NCBI RefSeq assembly: GCF_000974445.1
Contig: NZ_BBOJ01000007.1
Location: 310,001-374,000, forward strand
Direction: 5' to 3'
DNA: 64,000 bases
From: Lentzea aerocolonigenes
GTDB lineage: Bacteria; Actinomycetota; Actinomycetes; Mycobacteriales; Pseudonocardiaceae
The position numbers were made by a program, and so were the translations under genes. The notes under the pieces were generated by a model that did not search any database, was not told the DNA's origin, and was given only the letters and a program-made list of their open reading frames with translations. Positions 57,993-64,000 of this stretch are shown here, one piece after another. Numbering within the stretch: the first letter of the stretch is position 1; the number at the start of each line of letters is the position of its first letter.

Positions 57993-58007
57993 TGAACATG
58001 ATTGTCA
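57993..58007. promoter_or_regulatory. Zur box upstream of the P-loop-less CobW gene
   Basis: TGAACATGATTGTCA is a 7-1-7-type near-palindrome matching the actinobacterial Zur box (TGAnAATnATTnTCA style). It sits 15 bp upstream of the start, directly against the -10 element, so zinc-bound Zur would block transcription. Confidence 0.75.
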
Positions 58008-58061
58008 TTTCAACTCTGGGCTCCGATGTGGACGGTCTGCACGCGGCCGTCGGGCCGGCCG

Positions 58062-59192
58062 TCAGGCGTGCTCGTGCAGGTCGGCGAGGTCCCACTCCGG
58101 CAGCGGGTCCTCCAGCGTGCGCCAGAACTCCGCGCCGGCCGCGAACTCCTCGTCGGTCAGCAACGCCGGTTCCAGACGGCGGCGCGGCTCGTCGAGGTCC
58201 AGGCCGACGCCGATGAGGACGAGCTCCTGCCGCGCCTGCGGAGAGTCCAGCAGCTGCCCCGGCTCCAGCGTGAGGTTCGGACCCGCCTGCGACCACACGG
58301 CCAGCACGTCGGGGCGCGTGGCGATGTGGCAGAAACCCTTGCTGCGCAACACTCCGTCCCAATCGGACAGTGCCGCCACCAGCCGGGCCGGGTGGAACGG
58401 CCGTGCGGCACGGAAGGCGACCGACCGGATGCCGTACTCCTCGGTCTCCGGGGTGTGCCCGCCCGCCAGTTCCTGAGCCCAGCCGGGAGCCTGTGCCGCG
58501 GTGATCGGGTCGTAGCGGCCGGTGTCGAGGACCTCGCCCAGGTCGACGACGCCGCGGCGGGTGTGCAGCAGACGGGCGGCGGGGTTCAGCCTGCGCAGCA
58601 CCGCGTCGAGGGTCGCGAGCTCGTCAGCGGTGACGAGGTCGGTCTTGTTGACCACCAGCAGGTCGGCGAACTCGACCTGGTCGACGAGCAGGTCGGAGAT
58701 CGTGCGCTCATCCCCTTCGGCGGCGGCCAGGTCGCGGTCGGCGAGCTGATCACCGGTCGTCAGCTCGCACAGGAAGCCCGCCGCGTCCACGACGGTGACC
58801 ATCGTGTCCAGCTGGGCGTGGTCCGACAGGCTCGTGCCGTCCTCGAACGTCCAGTCGAAGGTGGCGGCCACCGGCATCGGCTCCGAGATGCCGGTCGACT
58901 CGATCAGGATCGTGTCGAACCGGCCGGACCGCGCCAGCTCCCCGACGCTCTCGAGCAGGTCCTCCCGCAACGTGCAGCAGATGCAGCCGTTGGTCAGCTC
59001 GACGAGCCGTTCCTCGGTGCGGTCGAGACTGCCCTGGCCGGCGACCAGGGCGGCATCGATGTTGATCTCACTCATGTCGTTGACGATCACCGCCACCCGC
59101 CGCCCCTCCCGGTTCGCGAGCACGTGGTTGAGCAACGTGGTCTTCCCAGCGCCGAGAAAACCGGACAGGACGGTGACGGGTGTACGCCTCAT
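58062..59192 (-). CDS. CobW/COG0523-family GTP-dependent zinc metallochaperone
   Basis: The 376-residue protein is a complete COG0523 GTPase: P-loop GFLGAGKTT (11-19), metal motif GCICCT (about 70-75), [12 protein letters not shown] (VVNKTDLV) and a CobW_C domain about 245-360 ([20 protein letters not shown]). It belongs with the Zur-regulated group (YciC/ZagA/ZNG1 type) that delivers zinc to enzymes when zinc is scarce. A Zur box lies 7 bp upstream of the ATG over a leaderless-type -10 element. Downstream is the P-loop-less paralogue with its own Zur box. Confidence 0.92.
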   Translation of the reverse strand: MRRTPVTVLSGFLGAGKTTLLNHVLANREGRRVAVIVNDMSEINIDAALVAGQGSLDRTEERLVELTNGCICCTLREDLLESVGELARSGRFDTILIESTGISEPMPVAATFDWTFEDGTSLSDHAQLDTMVTVVDAAGFLCELTTGDQLADRDLAAAEGDERTISDLLVDQVEFADLLVVNKTDLVTADELATLDAVLRRLNPAARLLHTRRGVVDLGEVLDTGRYDPITAAQAPGWAQELAGGHTPETEEYGIRSVAFRAARPFHPARLVAALSDWDGVLRSKGFCHIATRPDVLAVWSQAGPNLTLEPGQLLDSPQARQELVLIGVGLDLDEPRRRLEPALLTDEEFAAGAEFWRTLEDPLPEWDLADLHEHA

Positions 59193-59198
59193 ACGGAC

Positions 59199-59204
59199 AT
59201 GATA
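59199..59204 (-). promoter_or_regulatory. Likely -10 element of a leaderless promoter, inside the Zur box
   Basis: On the minus strand TATCAT ends 6 bp before the ATG at 59192, and no Shine-Dalgarno is present. The hexamer overlaps the Zur box. Confidence 0.5.
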
Positions 59205-59214
59205 ATCATCTTCA
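59200..59214. promoter_or_regulatory. Zur box upstream of the CobW GTPase gene
   Basis: TGATAATCATCTTCA is one base from a classic Zur box (TGATAATCATTTTCA). It fills the 22-bp gap between the hydrolase stop and the CobW start. Confidence 0.8.
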
Positions 59215-60147
59215 TCAGGCGAGAGCGCGGCGGAGGAAGTCGGCGGCCTGGTTGATCGCGGCCTCGGCGGCGTGCGTGCCGCGCAACGCGTTCAGCATCA
59301 CGAAGTCGTGGATCGCGCCCGCGTACCGGACGGCGGTGACGGGCACGCCCGCCTCGCGCAGCTTGTCGGCGTAGGCCTCGCCCTCGTCGCGCAGCACGTC
59401 GGCCTCCGCGGTGATCACCAGCGCCTGCGGCAGGCCTGCCAGCTGCTCCTTCGTGGCACGCAGCGGGGACGCGGTGATCTCGGCGCGCTCGGCCGGGTTC
59501 GTCGTGTACTGGTCCCAGAACCACTGCATGCCGTCGCGGCGCAGGAAGTAGCCCTCGGCGAACTGCAGGTACGAGTCCGTGTCGAAGTTCGCGTCGGTCA
59601 CCGGGTAGAACAGCACCTGGGCCTTGAGCTGGACGTCGCCGCGTTCCTTTGCCTGCAACGTGAGCGCCGCGGCCATGTTGCCGCCGACCGAGTCGCCGGC
59701 GACGGCGATGCGCGAGGCGTCGAGGCCGTAGTCGGCGCCGTTGCTCAGGATCCACCGCGCGGCGGCGTAGTTCTGGTTGATCGCGACCGGGTAGCGGGCC
59801 TCCGGCGAGAGCGAGTAGTCCGGGAAGACGACGGCGGCGCCCGCCTTCGTGGCGAGCTCGCGGACCAGGCGGTCGTGGGTGTGGGCGTTGCCGAAGACCC
59901 AGCCGGCGCCGTGGACGTAGAGGATCACGGGGAGCACGCCGGTGGTGCCGGCCGGCTTCACCACACGGATCTTGAAGCCGTCGAGCTCGATCCACTGCTC
60001 GTCGATCGCGGGCTTCTCGATCTCGCCCGACTGGACCTCGTCGACGGCCTTGCGGCCCTCCTCCGGGGCGATCTCGAACAGGAACGGCGGCTGGGCGGTG
60101 GCGGCGGCGAACTCGGCGGCGGCGGGCTCGAGGACTGGACGCTTCAT
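59215..60147 (-). CDS. Hormone-sensitive-lipase-type alpha/beta hydrolase (esterase)
   Basis: The 310-residue cytoplasmic protein shows the HSL family pattern: HGAGWVFGN oxyanion motif (about 77-85), [12 protein letters not shown] with nucleophile Ser (about 151), Asp in EADVLRDEG (about 247) and His in AIHDFVML (about 277). Such enzymes hydrolyse short- or medium-chain esters. ATG at 60147 is set by AGGAGG a few bases upstream (CGCCAGGAGGAAAGTC on the minus strand). A perfect inverted repeat TGCGCGAT-TAA-ATCGCGCA lies 43 bp upstream. It is followed by the Zur-controlled CobW gene. Confidence 0.88.
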   Translation of the reverse strand: MKRPVLEPAAAEFAAATAQPPFLFEIAPEEGRKAVDEVQSGEIEKPAIDEQWIELDGFKIRVVKPAGTTGVLPVILYVHGAGWVFGNAHTHDRLVRELATKAGAAVVFPDYSLSPEARYPVAINQNYAAARWILSNGADYGLDASRIAVAGDSVGGNMAAALTLQAKERGDVQLKAQVLFYPVTDANFDTDSYLQFAEGYFLRRDGMQWFWDQYTTNPAERAEITASPLRATKEQLAGLPQALVITAEADVLRDEGEAYADKLREAGVPVTAVRYAGAIHDFVMLNALRGTHAAEAAINQAADFLRRALA

Positions 60148-60189
60148 GACTTTCCTCCTGGCGTTCCGGGGTGGACGCCATAAAGGTAT

Positions 60190-60208
60190 TGCGCGATTAA
60201 ATCGCGCA
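60190..60208. promoter_or_regulatory. 19-bp palindrome upstream of the HSL-type esterase gene
   Basis: TGCGCGAT-TAA-ATCGCGCA has perfect 8-bp arms and lies in the 77-bp gap between the regulator stop (60225) and the esterase start (60147). It is a likely operator of an unlinked or TetR-type regulator. Confidence 0.6.
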
Positions 60209-60224
60209 CAACGTAATCGTCGCC

Positions 60225-61328
60225 TCACGCCGTCCGGGAATAACTGCCGCACGACTCGCGCACCGTCAGCGTCGGCCACAGCACGACCCGGTGCACCGGG
60301 CGGTCCAGCGGGTCGGCGAGCCTGGCCAGCGCGAGTTGGGCGGCCAGGGCGCCCAACCGGTGCTTCTGCGGGCGCACGGCCGTCAGCGGCGGATCCGACG
60401 CCGCGGCCACCTCGTCGTCGTACGACACCACGGCGAGGTCGTCCGGCACGCGCACTCCCCGCTCCCGCGCGCGTTCGAGCAGCCCGATCGCCTCGCGGTC
60501 GGCGTGCACGAGGACGGCGTGCACGGAGGCGGCCAGGCACTCGTCGATCACCTCGTCGACCGCGCGAGTCCACTGTGGAGAGCCGTACGGCGGCACGTCG
60601 AGCACGGGAACGCCGTGGAACGGCAGCTCCAGCGACGACACGGCCGTCGTCCAGCCCGCGCGGATGGCGTCGCTGTGCGGGCTCTCCCGCGACGTGACCA
60701 GGCTGATGCGGCGGTGGCCGAGCGTCGCCAGGTGCCGCACCGCGAGGCCCGCGCCGATCGCGTGGTCGGTCACCGCGGCGTCCAGCGCGATCGTGGGCAG
60801 CTCCGGCGGCGGGAGCCGTTCGACCAGCACGACCGGAACGGACTGCGCGCCCAGCCAGCGCAGCAGTTCGACGCCCGCCCGGCCGGTCGTGCTCGGTGCC
60901 ACCAGCAGGGTCTGCACGCCGCGGTCGAGCAGCTCGGACACCTTGCGGCGGTCCTCCGCGGCGTCGTAGCTGGACGCGCGCAGCACCAGCCGCCCGCCCG
61001 CCGCCGCCACCGCGGTCTGCACGCCCTGGATCACGGCCGGCCAGTAGTACTCGACCGACGGCGCGACCATGCCGACCAGCGGGTGCGTGGCGGCGGGACC
61101 GACCACGGACTGCGGTCCGCGCGGGGACGGTTCGGCGTGCCGGGGCAGGGTGATCCCGCCGTGCACGCGCACCACCAGGCCGCGGTCGGCGAGCGCCGTC
61201 ACGTCCCGGCGCACCGTCACCGCGGAGACGCCGAGCAGTTCCACCAGCTCCGGCAATCGGACGGTGCCCTGCGTCCGGACGGCGCGCAGGATCAACTCAT
61301 GGCGCTGAGCAGCCAACTTCTGGGTCAT
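60225..61328 (-). CDS. DeoR-type HTH / LacI-type sugar-binding regulator
   Basis: The 367-residue protein joins a DeoR helix-turn-helix (residues about 5-60; LPELVELLGVSAVTVRRDVT) to a LacI-type periplasmic-binding effector domain (about 85-355; PLVGMVAPSVEYYWPAVIQG; GHRRISLVTSRESPHSDAIR). This fusion is common next to actinobacterial sugar ABC transporters. It probably represses the divergent transporter operon at 61432 until a sugar binds. Two direct repeats of TTCTGATCGTT just upstream of its ATG are the likely binding sites. Confidence 0.92.
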   Translation of the reverse strand: MTQKLAAQRHELILRAVRTQGTVRLPELVELLGVSAVTVRRDVTALADRGLVVRVHGGITLPRHAEPSPRGPQSVVGPAATHPLVGMVAPSVEYYWPAVIQGVQTAVAAAGGRLVLRASSYDAAEDRRKVSELLDRGVQTLLVAPSTTGRAGVELLRWLGAQSVPVVLVERLPPPELPTIALDAAVTDHAIGAGLAVRHLATLGHRRISLVTSRESPHSDAIRAGWTTAVSSLELPFHGVPVLDVPPYGSPQWTRAVDEVIDECLAASVHAVLVHADREAIGLLERARERGVRVPDDLAVVSYDDEVAAASDPPLTAVRPQKHRLGALAAQLALARLADPLDRPVHRVVLWPTLTVRESCGSYSRTA

Positions 61329-61336
61329 GTCTTCGC

Positions 61337-61367
61337 TTCTGATCGTTCCCGAGCGTTTCTGATCGTT
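61337..61367. promoter_or_regulatory. Two direct repeats, probable DeoR/LacI-type regulator site
   Basis: TTCTGATCGTT occurs at 61337-61347 and 61357-61367, exactly 20 bp apart, so both copies face the same side of the helix. Direct rather than inverted repeats suit DeoR-type DNA-binding domains. They lie between the regulator and the divergent sugar transporter operon. Confidence 0.7.
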
Positions 61368-61431
61368 TCGTTGACCGGTGAGTGTGCCACGCGTTGAGGT
61401 GTCCTCCATCACTCCAGCAGGAGGGTCAGCA

Positions 61432-62757
61432 ATGGAGCTTTCCCCAGCGCTGCGGGCCCGCGGTCTCTCACGCCGCGGTTTCCTGCGCGCCACCGCCGCT
61501 CTGGGCGCGGCAGGTCTCGCCGGCGGCTGCTCGGCGACCGCCGCACCACCCGGCGCCACCAAGGTCACCATCTGGTCGTGGCTCACCGGCATGGACAAGT
61601 ACGTCGCCGCATTCAACGGAGCGCAAAAAGACGTCTTCGTGGAGCTGCGGGTGATCGCGGCCGGCCTGTCCGGCGGGTACGCCCAGCAGACCAACGCGAT
61701 CAGGGCGCACAACGCGCCCGACGTCCTGCACGTCGAGTACCAGGGTCTGCCGCAGATCCTGCTCACCGGTGGCCTGCGCGACCTCACCGCGGACATGGCC
61801 GACCTGGAGAGCCAGTACTCGCCCGCCGCGTGGCGCGGGGTGCGGCCCGACGGCAGGACGTGGGGCGTGCCGATGGACCTCGCGCCGATGGTCTTCTACT
61901 ACCGCAAGGACCTCTTCGACCAGCACGGCATCGCGTTGCCGCGCACGTGGGACGAGTTCCGCGCGGCGGCAGCGGCGGTCAAGCAGGTCGACCCGCAGGC
62001 GCGCATCTGCTCGTTCCCGCTCAACGACGGCTCGTTCTTCGCCGGCATGTCGTGGCAGGCGGGCGATCCGTGGTGGACGGCGCAGGGCGACACGTGGGCC
62101 GTCGACATCGCCGGCGAGGGAACGCTGCGCACCGGCACGTTCTGGCAGTCGATGATCTCGGAGAACCTCGTCGCCGGTGTCGTGCACGGCACGCAGGACT
62201 GGATCGCCGGGATGCACGACGGCAAGCTGTGGGGCCTGCTCGGCGCGTCCTGGAGCGTCGGCACCCTGGGCCGGTCGATCCCGAAGGACACCGGCCGCTG
62301 GGCCGTCGCGACCATGCCGACGTGGAACGGCAAGCCCTCCAACGGAGTGCAGGGCGGCACGGCGTTCGGGATCTCCGCGGAGAGCAAGGCCCCCGAGGCC
62401 GCGATGACGTTCCTGCGCTGGCTCAGCACGAACCCGGACGTGCCGAAGATCGGCAGCACCTTCACCACGCCGTTCCCCGCGCACCTGCCGAACCGGGCCG
62501 TCGCGCGGCAGGCCTACAAGGGCGGTTACTTCATCGGCGATCCGGTCTACGACGTCCTCGACGAGGCGGCGAAGCGCGTGCCGGACTGGACGTGGGGACC
62601 CAACGCGCTGCGGCTGTTCTCGACGATCTCCGACTCGTTCGGGCCGGTCCGCGGTGGCGGGACGACGTTGCCCGACGCGCTTCGGAAGATCCAGCAGAGC
62701 GCCGTGGCCGACATGCGCGCCAAGGGACTTTCGGTGCGGGAAGGGAAATCGGCATGA
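61432..62757 (+). CDS. Sugar ABC transporter substrate-binding lipoprotein (family 1, Tat-type signal)
   Basis: The 441-residue protein has a twin-arginine lipoprotein signal (SRRGFLRATAALGAAGLAGG followed by Cys), then an SBP_bac_1 fold (KVTIWSWLTGMDKYVAAFNG; APDVLHVEYQGLPQILLTGG; GVPMDLAPMVFYYRKDLFDQ). It captures an oligosaccharide or sugar outside the cell for the two permeases that follow. ATG at 61432 is set by AGGAGGG with good spacing; an upstream in-frame GTG at 61378 lacks one. The ATPase gene is not adjacent in view and may be a shared MsiK-type protein. Sugar unknown. Confidence 0.92.
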   Translation: MELSPALRARGLSRRGFLRATAALGAAGLAGGCSATAAPPGATKVTIWSWLTGMDKYVAAFNGAQKDVFVELRVIAAGLSGGYAQQTNAIRAHNAPDVLHVEYQGLPQILLTGGLRDLTADMADLESQYSPAAWRGVRPDGRTWGVPMDLAPMVFYYRKDLFDQHGIALPRTWDEFRAAAAAVKQVDPQARICSFPLNDGSFFAGMSWQAGDPWWTAQGDTWAVDIAGEGTLRTGTFWQSMISENLVAGVVHGTQDWIAGMHDGKLWGLLGASWSVGTLGRSIPKDTGRWAVATMPTWNGKPSNGVQGGTAFGISAESKAPEAAMTFLRWLSTNPDVPKIGSTFTTPFPAHLPNRAVARQAYKGGYFIGDPVYDVLDEAAKRVPDWTWGPNALRLFSTISDSFGPVRGGGTTLPDALRKIQQSAVADMRAKGLSVREGKSA

Positions 62758-63686
62758 GCGTTCTCGCGCCCGAACGCACACCTGTGCTGGAAGAACGGTC
62801 CGCGGAACCGGCCGTGCGGACCCGCAGGAAGGACTTCGCGGGACTGGTCCTGGCCATCCCGTTCCTGGTGCTGCTCGTGGGCACGGTGCTGGTTCCCGTG
62901 CTGTACGCGCTGTACCTGAGCCTGTTCACGGAACGCCTGAGCGGCCTGGGTTTCTCCGGTCCCGAGCACGTGTTCGTGTGGCTCGGCAACTACGTCTCGG
63001 TCGTCGCGGACAAGGCGTTCCACGCGGGCCTGGGCAACGTCGCGCTGTTCGCGCTGGTGCACATCCCCAGCATGCTGATCGGGGCGCTGGTCCTGGCTCT
63101 GCTGCTGGACTCCGCCGTCGTGCGGCTGCGGCGGATGTGGTCGCTGGCGGTGTTCGTGCCGTACGCGGTGCCCGTGGTCATCGGCGGCCTGATCTGGGCG
63201 TACCTCTACAGCCCCACGATCGGCCCGATCAAGAACCTGCTCGGCATCGATCCGTTGAGCGACACCGCGGTGCTGCCGTCGATCGCGAACATCGCGACGT
63301 GGCAGTGGGTCGGCTACAACATGATCATCTTCTACACGGCGTTGCAGGCCGTGCCGAAGGAGATCGTGGAGGCGGCGCGCGCGGACGGCGCGGGCGGGTT
63401 GCGCACCGCGTGGTCGATCAAGATCCCGGTGATCCGGCCGACGATCTTCGTGGCGGTGGTGTTCACCGTCATCGGGTCGTTGCAGCTGTTCACCGAACCC
63501 ATGGTGCTCAGGGGCTTCACCGGCACGGTGACCAGCACCTGGACGCCCAGCATGTACGTGTACGAGGCCGCGTTCGTGGCCGGTGACAACGGGCGCGCCG
63601 CGGCGGCGTCGGTGCTGCTCGCGGTGATCTGCGCGGTGCTCTCCGCCGTCGTCATGCGCTTCTCGACTCGGAGGTCGTCGCGGTGA
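62754..63686 (+). CDS. Sugar ABC transporter permease (MalF-type)
   Basis: The 310-residue membrane protein has six predicted helices after a hydrophilic N-terminus (FAGLVLAIPFLVLLVGTVLV is the first) and the permease EAA loop (EIVEAARADGAGGLRTAWSI, about 203-222) that contacts the ATPase. The ATG overlaps the binding-protein stop by 4 bp (ATGA), so expression is coupled. Forms a heterodimer with the next permease. Confidence 0.93.
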   Translation: MSVLAPERTPVLEERSAEPAVRTRRKDFAGLVLAIPFLVLLVGTVLVPVLYALYLSLFTERLSGLGFSGPEHVFVWLGNYVSVVADKAFHAGLGNVALFALVHIPSMLIGALVLALLLDSAVVRLRRMWSLAVFVPYAVPVVIGGLIWAYLYSPTIGPIKNLLGIDPLSDTAVLPSIANIATWQWVGYNMIIFYTALQAVPKEIVEAARADGAGGLRTAWSIKIPVIRPTIFVAVVFTVIGSLQLFTEPMVLRGFTGTVTSTWTPSMYVYEAAFVAGDNGRAAAASVLLAVICAVLSAVVMRFSTRRSSR

Positions 63687-64000
63687 GCGTCGTGGACAGC
63701 AAGTCCCGCTGGGTATCTGTTCCGGCGGTGCACGTGATCCTCGTGGTGGCGGCGCTGTACAGCCTGCTGCCGCTGGTGTGGCTGGTCACGTCGTCGACCA
63801 AGTCGCTCGGCGACTTCTCCACCACCGGGGCTTTCGAGTTCGGCGACTGGAACCTGTGGGCCAACGTGAAGGCGTTGTTCGCCCAGGAGAACGGCATCTT
63901 CTGGCAGTGGCTGCTCAACTCCGTGCTGTACGCGGGCGGTGGAGCCGTGCTGGGCGCGCTGATCTGCGCCGCGTGCGGGTACGCCATCGCCAAGACGAGC
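63683..64000 (+). CDS. Sugar ABC transporter permease (MalG-type), cut by window edge
   Basis: The first 106 residues are visible: a short N-terminus, helix 1 (VHVILVVAALYSLLPLVWLV), an external loop (SSTKSLGDFSTTGAFEFGDW) and helix 2 (LNSVLYAGGGAVLGALICAA), matching the MalG half of sugar transporters. GTG start overlaps the MalF-type stop by 4 bp. The EAA loop lies beyond the window. Confidence 0.9.
   Translation, partial: MSVVDSKSRWVSVPAVHVILVVAALYSLLPLVWLVTSSTKSLGDFSTTGAFEFGDWNLWANVKALFAQENGIFWQWLLNSVLYAGGGAVLGALICAACGYAIAKTS

Overview
The window is about 72% GC. It has GTG and TTG starts, many overlapping stop/start pairs, several TetR, LuxR-type and ECF regulators, and secreted polymer-degrading enzymes. 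This points to a filamentous actinomycete; the gene style resembles Pseudonocardiaceae (Lentzea/Saccharothrix/Actinosynnema-like), but the genus is inference. It reads as ordinary chromosome with one intact insertion sequence. I see no rRNA, tRNA, CRISPR array or antibiotic cluster core.

Layout. 1-8.9 kb: truncated TetR regulator, ECF sigma factor, GNAT acetyltransferase, alpha/beta hydrolase, membrane protein, a two-component system divergent from an orphan substrate-binding lipoprotein, metallo-hydrolase, and an AraC/VOC pair. 8.9-16 kb: secreted GH18 chitinase with a DasR-like operator, small genes, an IS1634-type element inserted at the stop codon of a YdcF-like gene, and a phosphotransferase. 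16-25 kb: IclR regulator with aldehyde dehydrogenase, a serine hydrolase/kinase/regulator operon, a TetR-controlled drug exporter, a DUF427 protein and a PRPP synthetase. 25.5-34.3 kb: secreted tripeptidyl-peptidase-type hydrolase, a kinase/regulator/SF1 helicase operon, a CPBP protease and a secreted subtilase with P domain. 34.4-40 kb: group 2 sigma factor, CNNM-type transporter, anti-sigma-like ATPase, and a fourth two-component system followed by a 49-bp tandem array. 40-48 kb: GntR/VOC pair, cytochrome P450 with TetR, a large subtilase and an S9 peptidase. 48-56 kb: two adjacent multidomain GH87 alpha-1,3-glucanases. 55.7-64 kb: universal stress protein, lipoprotein, two Zur-controlled CobW-family genes, an HSL-type hydrolase, and a DeoR/LacI-type regulator divergent from a sugar ABC transporter that runs off the right edge.

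How the genes fit together. Chitinase, two alpha-1,3-glucanases, two secreted subtilases and two further peptidases suggest attack on fungal cell walls and use of the released sugars and peptides. DasR-like sites before the chitinase and the large subtilase hint that GlcNAc status controls part of this. All four two-component systems are of the short NarL/DesK type, three of them cotranscribed with an effector gene. The CobW pair is a zinc-starvation module.

The least expected signals are: degenerate 13-17 bp tandem arrays that begin in the last codons of genes (after 2328, 41450 and 42919); a 49-bp array at 39781-40170; two Zur boxes laid over apparent leaderless promoters, one serving a CobW-like protein without a P-loop; Shine-Dalgarno sequences locked in hairpins (25558-25578, 55663-55699); and the kinase/regulator/helicase-nuclease operon. 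All functions are inferred by reading motifs; no database search was possible.
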